From RYN-124 sp033851845 (lineage in GTDB: Bacteria > Actinomycetota > Actinomycetes > Mycobacteriales > SCTD01), in contig JAWWOH010000044.1 of the NCBI GenBank assembly GCA_033851845.1, forward strand, positions 1-9,813: 9,813 nucleotides of DNA. Direction: 5' to 3'. The position numbers and the translations under genes are program-made. The notes below the pieces were generated by a model. The model did no database searches and was not told the origin of the DNA. It worked only from the letters and a program-made list of their open reading frames with translations. Positions within the stretch are counted from its first letter, which is position 1. Every line of letters starts with the position of its first letter. Shown here in pieces: positions 1 through 9,262 of this stretch.

Positions 1-2213
<2,213 letters not shown>

Positions 2214-2214
<1 letters not shown>

Positions 2215-3074
2215 TGCCGGTCCAGGTCCAGGGCGAGGTCCTGAGCATGCGCCGCGTCGGTGCCTACAACGCGATGACGATCGTGGCGCCCGGGATCGCG
2301 GAGCGAACGAAGCCCGGGCACTTCGTCGCCCTGCAGGTCGGCGGCTCGGAGTCGAGCATGCTGCTGCGGCGTGCGTTCGCCATCTACGACGTGAAGGAGC
2401 GCGGCGTCTACGGCGGCACCGTGGAGTTCGTCTTCTCGGTGCATGGCAGAGGCACGGCGTGGCTCGCCGCCCGACGACCGCAGGACAAGCTCGACGTGGT
2501 CGGACCGCTCGGCCGACCGTTCCGGCTGCCGCAGGGGCGCGTCAACGCCACTCTGGTCGGCGGTGGCTACGGGTCGGCTCCGCTGCTGCCGCTCGCCAAA
2601 GCCCTGCGCGACCGCGGCTGCCGGGTCGACTTCGTGCTCGGCGCGGCGAGCATCGACCGGCTGTTCGGCCAGCTCGACGCGAAGCGGATGTCGTCGTCCA
2701 TCGCCGTCACGACCGATGACGGCAGCATCGGCGAGCAGGGCCGAGTGAGCGACGTGCTTCCGCACGTCCTGGATCGGACCGGGGCCGACGTGGTCTACGC
2801 CTGCGGCCCGATGGCGATGCTGCGAGCCGTGTCGGAGATCGCCGCCGAGCGCGGCATCCCGGCCCAGGTCGCGGTGGAGGAGTCGATGGCGTGCGGCATC
2901 GGGGTCTGCATGACCTGCGTGCTGCCGGTCATCGGCGACGACGGGGTCAGCCGGATGGTGCGGTCCTGCGTCGAGGGGCCGGTCTTCCTCGGCGACCGGG
3001 TCCGGTGGAACGACGTCGACAGTGTCCCTGCCGACGTGCTCGGTGCGCCGATGTCGACCGGCGGAGGGCACTGA
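2214..3074 (+). CDS. pyrK: Dihydroorotate dehydrogenase B, electron-transfer subunit PyrK
   Basis: Iron–sulfur flavoprotein (286 aa) that passes electrons from the FMN of PyrD to NAD+ in class 1B dihydroorotate dehydrogenase. The ferredoxin-reductase-like fold is visible: an FAD-binding segment RRAFAIYDV (residues 52–60), an NAD-binding glycine motif GGGYGSAPL (116–124), and CGP (197–199). Four cysteines near the C-terminus, C227, C232, C235 and C252, have the CX4CX2CX16C spacing expected for the [2Fe-2S] ligands. The ATG at 2214 is chosen because it overlaps the carB stop by one base and the protein then has the usual family length; GGAG lies close upstream (2207–2210). The open frame extends upstream to 2079, but that part is carB in another frame. 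Expected to form a heterotetramer with the PyrD encoded next. Confidence 0.95.
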
Positions 3075-4135
3075 TGGGCGAGCTCACGGTCCGGCACCAC
3101 TCCGCGCCGGCGCTACCCGATGTCGACCTGACCACCGAACTCGGCGGAGTCACCTTTCCCAACCCGGTCTTCACTGCGAGCGGGTGCGCGGCGGCGGGTC
3201 AGGAGCTCGACCAGTTCTTCGACGTCAGTGCCCTCGGGGGCGTCGTCACGAAGTCGATCATGCTGGCACCGCGATCGGGCCGGCCGACGCCGCGGATGGC
3301 GGAGACGCCGAGCGGGATGCTCAACTCGATCGGGCTGCAAGGCCCCGGCATCGACAGCTTCCTCGAGCACGACCTGCCATGGCTGGCCGACCGCGGCGCG
3401 CGGGCCGTCGTGTCGATCGCGGGCGGCAGCGTGGAGGACTACGCGAAGCTCGCCGCCCAGCTGCGCGGACGTCCCGGGTTGTCGATGGTCGAGGTCAACA
3501 TCTCCTGCCCGAACGTCGAGGACCGCGGCCAGGTCTTCGCGTGCGACCCGTCGTCTGCCTCTGCCGTCGTACAAGCCGTGCGACGCAACACAGACACCAA
3601 GGTGCCCGTCTTCGCGAAGCTCTCGCCCGACGTCACCGACATCGCGACGATCGCGCGAGCGTGCGTCAACGCGGGCGCCGACGGCCTGTCGGTCATCAAC
3701 ACGCTGCTCGGGATGGTCATCGACACGACGACGATGCGCCCCGTCCTCGGCGGGGTCACCGGCGGCCTGTCCGGCCCCGCCATCCGCCCGGTCGCTGTGC
3801 GCTGCGTCTGGCAGGTGCACGAGGCGCTGCCCGGTGTTCCGATCCTCGGCATGGGCGGCATCCGCACCGGCCTCGATGCCCTCGAGTTCGTCCTCGCGGG
3901 TGCCAGCGCCATCAGCGTCGGCACCACCGTCTTCGGTGACCCCTCGGCGCCGATGCGGGTCCTGCACGAGCTCGCACATGCGCTCTCGCAGCGCGGTTTT
4001 GCGCGTTTCCAGGACGCCATCGGTCTCGCGCACCGGCCGCCCGAGGCCTACGTCCCCGAAGAACCAGACCCGGTCGGCGACGACCCGCCGGCCACCGGTC
4101 GTCGACCGCTCGTCGGCTTCGAGGAGGAGCGCTAG
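3074..4135 (+). CDS. pyrD: Dihydroorotate dehydrogenase, class 1B catalytic subunit
   Basis: Oxidises dihydroorotate to orotate, the fourth step of UMP synthesis, using FMN. The protein is 353 aa. Class 1 marks: TK (59–60), SIGLQGPG (85–92), the catalytic-base cysteine C145 within NISCPN (142–147), K182 in AKLSPDV, INT (208–210), SGPAIRPVA (233–241), GMGGI (259–263) and the FMN-phosphate loop VGTT (282–285). A cysteine base, no N-terminal membrane anchor, and pyrK directly upstream indicate the NAD-linked 1B type, not the quinone-linked class 2. Start ATG at 3074 overlaps the pyrK stop by one base, with GGAGGG at 3063–3068. The conserved barrel ends near residue 320; about 33 further residues are rich in Pro, Asp and Glu (from RPPEAYVPEEP), longer than the usual roughly 305–310 aa. 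The end of this tail also encodes the GGAGGAG used by pyrF. Confidence 0.95.
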   Translation: MGELTVRHHSAPALPDVDLTTELGGVTFPNPVFTASGCAAAGQELDQFFDVSALGGVVTKSIMLAPRSGRPTPRMAETPSGMLNSIGLQGPGIDSFLEHDLPWLADRGARAVVSIAGGSVEDYAKLAAQLRGRPGLSMVEVNISCPNVEDRGQVFACDPSSASAVVQAVRRNTDTKVPVFAKLSPDVTDIATIARACVNAGADGLSVINTLLGMVIDTTTMRPVLGGVTGGLSGPAIRPVAVRCVWQVHEALPGVPILGMGGIRTGLDALEFVLAGASAISVGTTVFGDPSAPMRVLHELAHALSQRGFARFQDAIGLAHRPPEAYVPEEPDPVGDDPPATGRRPLVGFEEER

Positions 4136-4839
4136 TGCCACAGGACCAGAAGGCCCCGATCGCCGTCGCACTCGATGCTCCGGACGTGGAGACGGCGGCG
4201 AGATGGGCCCAGGCGGTGACGCCCTACGTCGCGGTCGTGAAGGTCGGTCTGGAGCTGTTCTGCCGCAGCGGTCCGTCCGTCGTCGAGACAGTGCGTGGCG
4301 GCACCGGTGTGGGGCTGTTCCTCGACCTCAAGCTGCACGACATCCCCAACACCGTCGCCGGTGCAGCGCGCTCGGTCGCGCGGTTGAAGCCGAAGTACCT
4401 CACCGTCCACGCGACCGGCGGAGCCGACATGGTGCGCGCCGCTGTCGATGCCGCGCCGGACGTCACCATCGCCGCCGTCACGGTTCTCACCAGCCTCGAC
4501 GAAATGACGCTCGAGCAGATCGGTCTCGCCGGCCCGGCAAGCGATGCCGTGCGACGGCTCGCTGCGCTCGCGGTCGGTGCAGGGGCCGGCGCCCTCGTCT
4601 GCTCGCCGCAGGAGGTTGCGGCTGTCCGTGCCGAGGTCGGGCCGGACGTCGTCCTGATCACCCCCGGCGTACGGCCGGCCGGCAGCGATGCGCAGGACCA
4701 GGCCCGCATTGCGACGCCTGAGCAGGCGTTAAAGAACGGCGCCGACCTGCTCGTCATCGGTCGTCCCATCACCGGAGCGAGCGACCCAGGTGCAGCCGCG
4801 GCCACGATCGCCGCAGGGCTTGCCGTTCGGGGTGGATGA
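4135..4839 (+). CDS. pyrF: Orotidine 5'-phosphate decarboxylase
   Basis: Converts OMP to UMP, the last step of the pathway. The 234-aa protein shows the type 1 (E. coli/Bacillus-like) signature DLKLHDIPNTV, giving the catalytic residues D64, K66 and D69, with K36 in KVGLE completing the charged tetrad. LDAP (13–16), TPGVR (176–180) and IGRPI (208–212) are ribose- and phosphate-binding segments. It is not the longer type 2 form described from mycobacteria. Start is GTG at 4135, overlapping the pyrD stop by one base (TAGTG), with a strong GGAGGAG at about 4122–4128 inside the pyrD tail. The last 71 bases are overlapped on the other strand by the GT87-like gene. No terminator hairpin was seen after the stop. 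Confidence 0.96.
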   Translation: MPQDQKAPIAVALDAPDVETAARWAQAVTPYVAVVKVGLELFCRSGPSVVETVRGGTGVGLFLDLKLHDIPNTVAGAARSVARLKPKYLTVHATGGADMVRAAVDAAPDVTIAAVTVLTSLDEMTLEQIGLAGPASDAVRRLAALAVGAGAGALVCSPQEVAAVRAEVGPDVVLITPGVRPAGSDAQDQARIATPEQALKNGADLLVIGRPITGASDPGAAAATIAAGLAVRGG

Positions 4840-6058
4840 TGCAGCACGCTCCTAACGCCAGGGCGGACCCCAAGGCCCAGCGCACCTGCTCCTGACGGTC
4901 GTAGAGGTGCACACCACCAAGACCGAGGTCAAGACTGAGCACTGCGAGTGCGGCAAGGGCCAAGACTTGGGCAGGAACGCCGTGCGATTGCTTCGCCATG
5001 CACCAACACGCCGGCAGAGCCAAGACGCAGTAGTGAACTTCGTTGAGGCTCCCCACGACAGGTAGGCAGAGCGCAAGCGCGCCGGCCACCACCATCACGG
5101 TGGAGAACGTCATCGTCCACTTGCGGGTTCGCCACAGCAAGACGAGCACGCCGGTCCCCAACGCGACCCGAAGCAGCAGAAGCACGGAGCTCCAGGCAGG
5201 GTGGAGGAGGCCCACGCTCCGTAACGACACGTCATAGACCTCAAACGATCCGTGCATATCGCGGGCGGTTGCCACTCGGATCGGGAGGTCGGCCACCCGC
5301 GCCCAGTCATGTGCCAATGGCAATGCCAGCAGATTCGTCGCCACGGCCACGGCAACTGCGCAGCCGACGGCCTTGAATTGACGGCGGAGCAGCGGCATGG
5401 CAAGGAGGAGCAGAAGCATTGGCTTGATGGCAAGTGTGAGTCCGAGCACGAGCGCCCCAGTTACCCATCGTCCTCGGCACCACGCCGCTACGATGACGAC
5501 AAGAGGGAACAGCAGCAGCAGGCTCGGATTGCCGATGAACAACTTGTCAGCGAACACGGCCGCGTTGAGTAACAAAACCGCGCAGAGACCGCTTGCAAGC
5601 AGTCGATGCTTGCACGAGAGGTGCACACCGACGAGCGCCGCCGCGGCCGTCGGCAGACACACCTGCACCCACGCGTACACGGACGCCGCTTGCGACTCCG
5701 AGAGCAGAGCCCATGGTGCGAAGAACGCCGCCGCAAAGGGCGGGTACCAGAACGCCGGGACTGCGGTGTACAGCGATTTTCCGTGCAGCACGGCACTCCC
5801 GGCGGAATACAGCACCGGAAAGTCGACGTAAGGTCGCTCCACGCGGGTGACCAGCAGCGTCAGCGCGTAGCCCCAGAGGATGACCCCGAACATGCGGGCC
5901 GTGCGGCTCTGGGCATCTTGCTCATCGAACTGCGGCTGCGCCCCGGGACGGAGCCGTGCCGCGACGAGACGACGTAGCGGCCCCGGACGATCTGTCACGT
6001 CCTGCACACAGCGCGAGTCTGCCAGACGCGCGTCCAAGATCAGTCTTCGACGTTGCAT
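4769..6058 (-). CDS. Polytopic membrane protein, GT87/DUF2029-like mannosyltransferase family
   Basis: Predicted 429-aa integral membrane protein, probably a GT-C fold glycosyltransferase using a polyprenyl-phosphate sugar donor. Many hydrophobic segments are visible from about residue 57 to 408. Family-like marks are an aspartate in the first loop (VDFPVLYSAGSAVLHGKSLY, D79, where GT-C enzymes such as PimE have the catalytic Asp), FWYPPFAAAFFAPWALL (103–119), GNPSLLLLFPL (176–186) and LAIKPMLLLL (209–218). Sugar and acceptor cannot be read from sequence; PimE and arabinofuranan-related enzymes are the known relatives. The start is uncertain: ATG 6058 is the longest, but GTG 5998 and ATG 5893 (just before the first membrane segment) are possible, and none has a good ribosome site. 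GC is lower than the flanks: 55–63% in two 60-base lines (4921–4980, 5521–5580) against about 68% in carB (1621–1680). The last about 23 residues (HPERQALRR…) are antisense to pyrF, which suggests the tail was acquired on insertion. Confidence 0.8.
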   Translation of the reverse strand: MQRRRLILDARLADSRCVQDVTDRPGPLRRLVAARLRPGAQPQFDEQDAQSRTARMFGVILWGYALTLLVTRVERPYVDFPVLYSAGSAVLHGKSLYTAVPAFWYPPFAAAFFAPWALLSESQAASVYAWVQVCLPTAAAALVGVHLSCKHRLLASGLCAVLLLNAAVFADKLFIGNPSLLLLFPLVVIVAAWCRGRWVTGALVLGLTLAIKPMLLLLLAMPLLRRQFKAVGCAVAVAVATNLLALPLAHDWARVADLPIRVATARDMHGSFEVYDVSLRSVGLLHPAWSSVLLLLRVALGTGVLVLLWRTRKWTMTFSTVMVVAGALALCLPVVGSLNEVHYCVLALPACWCMAKQSHGVPAQVLALAALAVLSLDLGLGGVHLYDRQEQVRWALGSALALGACCIIHPERQALRRSWPRLHLGRSLR

Positions 6059-6082
6059 GCTCGCGCTGGGAGTCGCTACGTT
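6053..6082 (+). promoter_or_regulatory. Possible promoter for mihF–gmk–rpoZ
   Basis: TTGCAT (6053–6058) and TACGTT (6077–6082) are separated by 18 bases and resemble a weak sigma-70-type −35/−10 pair. Transcription would begin near 6089, at the left edge of the palindrome at 6088–6105, leaving a leader of about 40 bases before mihF. Since the minus-strand gene cuts mihF off from the pyr operon, mihF needs its own promoter in this gap or within the membrane-protein gene. The −35 matches consensus in only three positions, so this is tentative. Confidence 0.35.
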
Positions 6083-6087
6083 CGCCG

Positions 6088-6105
6088 CCTCACCTGAAGG
6101 TGAGG
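6088..6105. repeat. 18-bp palindrome in the divergent gap (candidate operator)
   Basis: CCTCACCTGAAGGTGAGG is an inverted repeat with two perfect 8-base arms around a 2-base centre (GA). It lies in the gap between the minus-strand membrane-protein gene and mihF, about 25 bases before the mihF start and next to the proposed −10. Arms of this length with almost no spacer fit a dimeric repressor site better than an RNA hairpin, although a 7-bp stem with a TGAA loop is also possible. No bound regulator can be named. Confidence 0.5.
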
Positions 6106-6130
6106 TGAACGCGTCGAGGGGAGTGCCGGG

Positions 6131-6448
6131 ATGGCCTTGCCCCCCCTGACGCCCGAGCAGCGCGCCGCCGCGCTGGAGAAGGCGGCGGCGGCGCGCAGGG
6201 CCCGGGCCGAGCTCAAGGTGCGACTCAAGTCCAGCGGCACGAGCCTCGCCGACGTCCTCAACGCCGGTGACCGCGACGAGGCGATCGGCAAGATGAAGGT
6301 CGTGGCCGTTCTCGAGGCGCTGCCCGGGGTCGGCAAAGTCCGCGCCCAGCGACTGATGGAGCGGCTGGAGATCTCGCCGTCGCGTCGGGTCCGCGGCCTC
6401 GGTGCCAAGCAGCGCGAGGCGCTGCAGCGGGAGTTCGGCGGCGCGTGA
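6131..6448 (+). CDS. mihF: Actinobacterial integration host factor (mIHF/sIHF)
   Basis: Small basic nucleoid-associated protein, 105 aa, the actinobacterial IHF of Mycobacterium and Streptomyces (unrelated in fold to E. coli IHF). It binds DNA with little sequence preference and affects supercoiling and gene expression. The sequence closely follows the Streptomyces protein as I recall it: N-terminal MALPPLTPEQRAAALEKAAA, a charged helix to about residue 35, then IGKMKV (52–57) and the helix–turn–helix-like DNA-binding region LPGVGKVRAQRLMERL (64–79), ending in RRVRGLGAKQ (85–94). ATG 6131 is supported by GAGGGGAG at 6116–6123. The stop overlaps the gmk start by four bases (GTGA). In Streptomyces this gene sits directly after pyrF; here a minus-strand gene intervenes. 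Confidence 0.95.
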   Translation: MALPPLTPEQRAAALEKAAAARRARAELKVRLKSSGTSLADVLNAGDRDEAIGKMKVVAVLEALPGVGKVRAQRLMERLEISPSRRVRGLGAKQREALQREFGGA

Positions 6449-6999
6449 CGCCGGCGAGGCTGACCGTCCTGTCCGGACCCTCGGGAGTGGGCAAGGGCAG
6501 TGTCGTGGCTGCCGTACGCCGACGGCACCCGCAGGTGTGGCTGTCCGTCAGCGTGACGACGCGGGGCCCCCGGCCGGGTGAGACGGACGGCGTCGAGTAC
6601 CGGTTCGTCGACGACGCGGAGTTCGCCCGAATGGTCGGTGCCGACGAGCTGCTCGAGCACGACGCGCACATGGGCGCGTCGTACGGCACTCCGAGGCAGC
6701 CGGTCATCGATCAGCTCGCGCGCGGCGTCTCCGTGCTCCTCGAGATCGACCTCAACGGCGCACGTCAGGTGCGGGCCGCGATGCCGGACGCGCGCTTGGT
6801 GTTCCTTGCGCCGCCGTCGTTCGACGACCTCGCCGTGCGGCTCGGCGGTCGCGGCACCGAGGACCCGGAGCGGATCCGGGAGCGGCTCGACATCGCCCGG
6901 ATCGAGATGGCCGCCGAGGACGAGTTCGACCACGTGGTGGTCAACGACGACATCGAGTCGGCGGCCGATCGACTGGTAGCCTTGATGGAGATCGTCTGA
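6445..6999 (+). CDS. gmk: Guanylate kinase
   Basis: Phosphorylates GMP to GDP with ATP; essential for GTP and dGTP supply. The 184-aa protein is a little shorter than many relatives (about 190–205) but complete. Visible parts: the P-loop GPSGVGKGS (11–19), the GMP-binding region TTRGPRPGETDGVEYRF (38–54) with R40 and R43, SYGTP (79–83), LLEIDLNGARQVR (98–110), the lid GRGTEDPERIRERL (135–148) and VVND (165–168). The residue after the P-loop lysine is Gly rather than Ser/Thr, followed by Ser19, a GKG[ST] arrangement like that of adenylate kinase. Start GTG 6445 lies inside the mihF stop (GTGA overlap), implying coupled translation. Confidence 0.96.
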   Translation: MTPARLTVLSGPSGVGKGSVVAAVRRRHPQVWLSVSVTTRGPRPGETDGVEYRFVDDAEFARMVGADELLEHDAHMGASYGTPRQPVIDQLARGVSVLLEIDLNGARQVRAAMPDARLVFLAPPSFDDLAVRLGGRGTEDPERIRERLDIARIEMAAEDEFDHVVVNDDIESAADRLVALMEIV

Positions 7000-7015
7000 G
7001 CTACTGAGGAGCACT

Positions 7016-7288
7016 GTGTCCGGCACTGTCGCCAACCCGATCGGCATCACCAACCCCCCGATCGACGAGCTGCTCGCTGCGACCGACTCCAAGTACAGCC
7101 TGGTCATCTACGCCGCCAAGCGGGCCCGGCAGATCAACGCCTACTACTCCCAGCTCGGCGAGGGCCTGCTCGAGTACGTCGGCCCGCTCGTCGAGACCGG
7201 CGTGCAGGAGAAGCCGCTCTCCATCGCGCTGCGCGAGATCAACGCCGGACTGCTCACCCACGAGCAGGTCGCGGACCCGGTCGTCTGA
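7016..7288 (+). CDS. rpoZ: DNA-directed RNA polymerase omega subunit
   Basis: Small subunit (90 aa) that helps beta' fold and assemble into RNA polymerase. Recognised by ITNPPIDELLAATDSKYSLV (residues 11–30), then AAKRARQINAYYSQLGEG (33–50) and LLEYVGPLVE (51–60), the conserved actinobacterial omega core, and the C-terminal EKPLSIALREINAG (65–78). GTG 7016 is preceded by GAGGAG at 7006–7011, four bases away. It follows gmk after 16 bases and precedes coaBC by four bases, the usual gmk–rpoZ–coaBC order. Confidence 0.96.
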   Translation: MSGTVANPIGITNPPIDELLAATDSKYSLVIYAAKRARQINAYYSQLGEGLLEYVGPLVETGVQEKPLSIALREINAGLLTHEQVADPVV

Positions 7289-7292
7289 CCTC

Positions 7293-8513
7293 ATGGCGCC
7301 CGCCGGCCCCGCTGTCGTGCTGGGTGTCTCCGGAGGCATCGCGGCCTACAAGGCCGTCGAGCTGCTCCGGCTGCTGAGCGAGAGCGGTCACGACGTCACG
7401 GTCGTGCCCACCGAGAGCGCGCTGTCGTTCGTCGGCGCTCCGACCTGGGCGGCCCTGTCCGGCAAGCCGGTCTCCACGTCGGTCTGGGACGACGTGCACC
7501 AGGTCCCGCACGTGCGCATCGGTCAGAGCGCCGCCCTCGTCGTCGTCGCACCGGCAACCGCCGACCTGCTCGCGAAGGCCGCCCACGGCCTCGCCGACGA
7601 CCTGCTGACGAACACGCTGCTCACCGCGCGCTGCCCCGTCGTCTTCTGCCCCGCGATGCACACCGAGATGTGGGAGCACGCCGCGACGCAGACCAACGTG
7701 ACGACGCTGCGCGCTCGCGGCTGCATCGTGATCGAGCCGGCGGTCGGCCGGCTGACCGGCGCCGACAGCGGCAAGGGCCGCCTGCCCGACCCCGCGGAGA
7801 TCTTCGCGACCTGCACGCGGCTGCTGGCTCGGGGGCTGACCCCTGACCTGGCCGGGCGACGCGTCGTCGTCTCCGCGGGCGGCACGCGCGAGCACCTCGA
7901 CCCGGTGCGCTTTCTCGGAAACCGCTCCTCTGGGCGGCAGGGCTACGCCCTCGCCCAGGCGGCTGTCGCCCGCGGTGCCGATGTCGTGGTGGTCGCGGCC
8001 AACGTCGCGCTACCGGAGCCGGCCGGGGTGAAGGTCGTGCGGGTGACGAGCGCGCTCGAGCTGCGCGACGCCGTCCGGGCGGAGGCGCTGTCCGCCGATG
8101 TGGTCGTCATGGCGGCCGCGGTCGCCGACTACCGCCCGGTGGAGCGGCAGTCGACCAAGCGCAAGAAGACCGAGACGCTCAACGTCGACCTCGTTCAGAA
8201 CCCTGACGTGCTGGCCGAGCTCGCCGAGCACCGCCGGCCGAGCCAGGTCCTGGTCGGCTTCGCGGCGGAGACCGGCGATGCCGACGGCAGCGTGCTCGAC
8301 CACGGGCGGGCGAAGCTGGCGCGCAAAGGCTGCGACCTGCTCGTGGTCAACGAGGTCGGCGAGACCGGCCACCCCACCGGCTTCGAGGGGGACCAGAACG
8401 CCGCGGTCGTCCTTGCGTCGGACGGCACCGCGACCGAGATCCCGTTGAGCAGCAAGGCCGTGCTCGCCGATGCGGTCTGGGACCTCGTCGCGGCGCGCCT
8501 TCCGGCTCCCTAG
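7293..8513 (+). CDS. coaBC: Bifunctional phosphopantothenoylcysteine synthetase/decarboxylase
   Basis: Two steps of coenzyme A synthesis in one 406-aa protein. CoaB joins cysteine to 4'-phosphopantothenate with CTP, and FMN-dependent CoaC decarboxylates the product to 4'-phosphopantetheine. CoaC half (about 1–185): GVSGGIAAYKAVEL (11–24), catalytic H73 in VPHVRIG, APATADLLAKAAHGLADDLL (86–105) and PAMHTEMW (120–127). CoaB half (about 188–406): VSAGGTREHLDPVRFLGNRSSG (193–214, N210), AAAVADYRP (274–282), the KRKK cluster (289–292), VQNPDVL (301–307) and VGFAAETGD (321–329). In PAMHTEMW the Asn of the classical PxMNxxMW motif is His123, and the flap GRLTGADSGKGRL lacks the ACG cysteine of E. 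coli; I recall both as usual in actinobacteria. It begins four bases after rpoZ. Confidence 0.95.
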   Translation: MAPAGPAVVLGVSGGIAAYKAVELLRLLSESGHDVTVVPTESALSFVGAPTWAALSGKPVSTSVWDDVHQVPHVRIGQSAALVVVAPATADLLAKAAHGLADDLLTNTLLTARCPVVFCPAMHTEMWEHAATQTNVTTLRARGCIVIEPAVGRLTGADSGKGRLPDPAEIFATCTRLLARGLTPDLAGRRVVVSAGGTREHLDPVRFLGNRSSGRQGYALAQAAVARGADVVVVAANVALPEPAGVKVVRVTSALELRDAVRAEALSADVVVMAAAVADYRPVERQSTKRKKTETLNVDLVQNPDVLAELAEHRRPSQVLVGFAAETGDADGSVLDHGRAKLARKGCDLLVVNEVGETGHPTGFEGDQNAAVVLASDGTATEIPLSSKAVLADAVWDLVAARLPAP

Positions 8514-8517
8514 CCGG
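8502..8517 (+). terminator. Short GC hairpin over the coaBC stop codon
   Basis: CCGGCT and AGCCGG form a perfect 6-bp stem with a CCCT loop. The coaBC stop codon (TAG, 8511–8513) spans the loop and right arm. No T-run follows, so it is not a classical intrinsic terminator. It may weaken read-through into the lipoprotein gene or be chance in GC-rich DNA. Confidence 0.2.
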
Positions 8518-8537
8518 CCAGCCGCCAGGGTGCTCGG

Positions 8538-9257
8538 GTGAAGCGCGCCCTCGTCGTCGTCGTACCCCTTCTTCTCGTCGCTGCATGCGCTGGGTCGTCA
8601 GCCGGCCCTCGTGTCCTCCACCCGTCCGCGGCAACCACACCTGCTGCCGCGTCGAGCCAGGCAAGTCCCAGCCCCCCGCCGCCATCCGTCGTGGTGAGTC
8701 CGAGCCCTGCTGCCCGCCGCGCGCTCGACGGGGACGTCGACGGCGACGGCGAGCCGGATGTGATCCGTGTCTCCGATGCAACGCTCGCCGTGACGCTCTC
8801 CCGGACCGGGACGCAGCTCACCGCCTCCGTCGACAGCGACCTCGACATGAGCGAGCCGGCGGCCCGGGCCGGGTCGGTCGACGTCGACCGGGACGGCCGG
8901 GCTGAGGTGTTCGTCCGGGTCGGCCAGGGCGCATCCACCTCGACACTGCGCATGTTCGCGTACGACGGCAGGACGCTGCGCCCCGTCGACAGCGCTGGCG
9001 CGCCGCTGCTCCTCGTCATCGGGGGCAGCGTGACGCACGGCGACGGCTTCTCCTGCACGGATACCGGCCGGCTCGTCGTACGCAGCGCCGAGAGCGACGA
9101 CGGCACGGCGTTCACCGTCTCGACCACGACCTACCGGGTCGGGGGCGGGTCGGCGGTCCGGCTGTCGCGGACCACGGCGCAGGCCACCGGTATGGACGAC
9201 CCGCGGGTGCGGGCCGCCTACCAGGTGGACTGCGGCTCGGTCGGCGAGGGCGAGTAG
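8538..9257 (+). CDS. Predicted lipoprotein with FG-GAP/VCBS-like Asp loops
   Basis: Unrecognised exported lipoprotein of 239 aa. It starts with a typical lipoprotein signal: K2 R3, a hydrophobic core (ALVVVVPLLL) and lipobox VAAC with C17 as the predicted lipid-attached cysteine. A low-complexity Ala/Ser/Pro linker follows to about residue 59 (SPSPPPPS, SPSP). The folded part has two aspartate-rich loops, DGDVDGDGEPDV (64–75) and DVDRDGRAEVFV (115–126), as in calcium-binding FG-GAP/VCBS repeats; about 50 residues separate them. C173 and C232 could form a disulfide outside the membrane. The rest suggests beta strands but no enzyme motif. GTG 8538 has AGGG at 8527–8530. It follows coaBC by 24 bases and is probably co-transcribed. 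Function is unknown; an envelope sensor or binding role is only a guess. Confidence 0.82.
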   Translation: MKRALVVVVPLLLVAACAGSSAGPRVLHPSAATTPAAASSQASPSPPPPSVVVSPSPAARRALDGDVDGDGEPDVIRVSDATLAVTLSRTGTQLTASVDSDLDMSEPAARAGSVDVDRDGRAEVFVRVGQGASTSTLRMFAYDGRTLRPVDSAGAPLLLVIGGSVTHGDGFSCTDTGRLVVRSAESDDGTAFTVSTTTYRVGGGSAVRLSRTTAQATGMDDPRVRAAYQVDCGSVGEGE

Positions 9258-9262
9258 CCCGC

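Noticed and set aside
3113..4171. 352-codon minus-strand frame antisense to pyrD
   Set aside because: Low-complexity Asp/Arg/Gly/Val translation typical of a high-GC shadow frame.
3228..4721. 497-codon + frame across pyrD and pyrF
   Set aside because: Extremely rich in Arg and Ser, no domain, and it lies over two clearly real genes in other frames.
4840..6130. Insertion sequence or integrated element around the GT87-like gene
   Set aside because: No transposase or integrase, terminal inverted repeats, or target duplications were found at the edges.
6475..6501. Defective P-loop in gmk (Gly after the lysine)
   Set aside because: GKGS keeps a hydroxyl residue one place later, as in the GKGT loop of adenylate kinases, and all other guanylate kinase motifs are intact.
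6076..7107. 343-codon minus-strand frame across mihF and gmk
   Set aside because: Covers two well-identified + strand genes and shows no recognisable domain.
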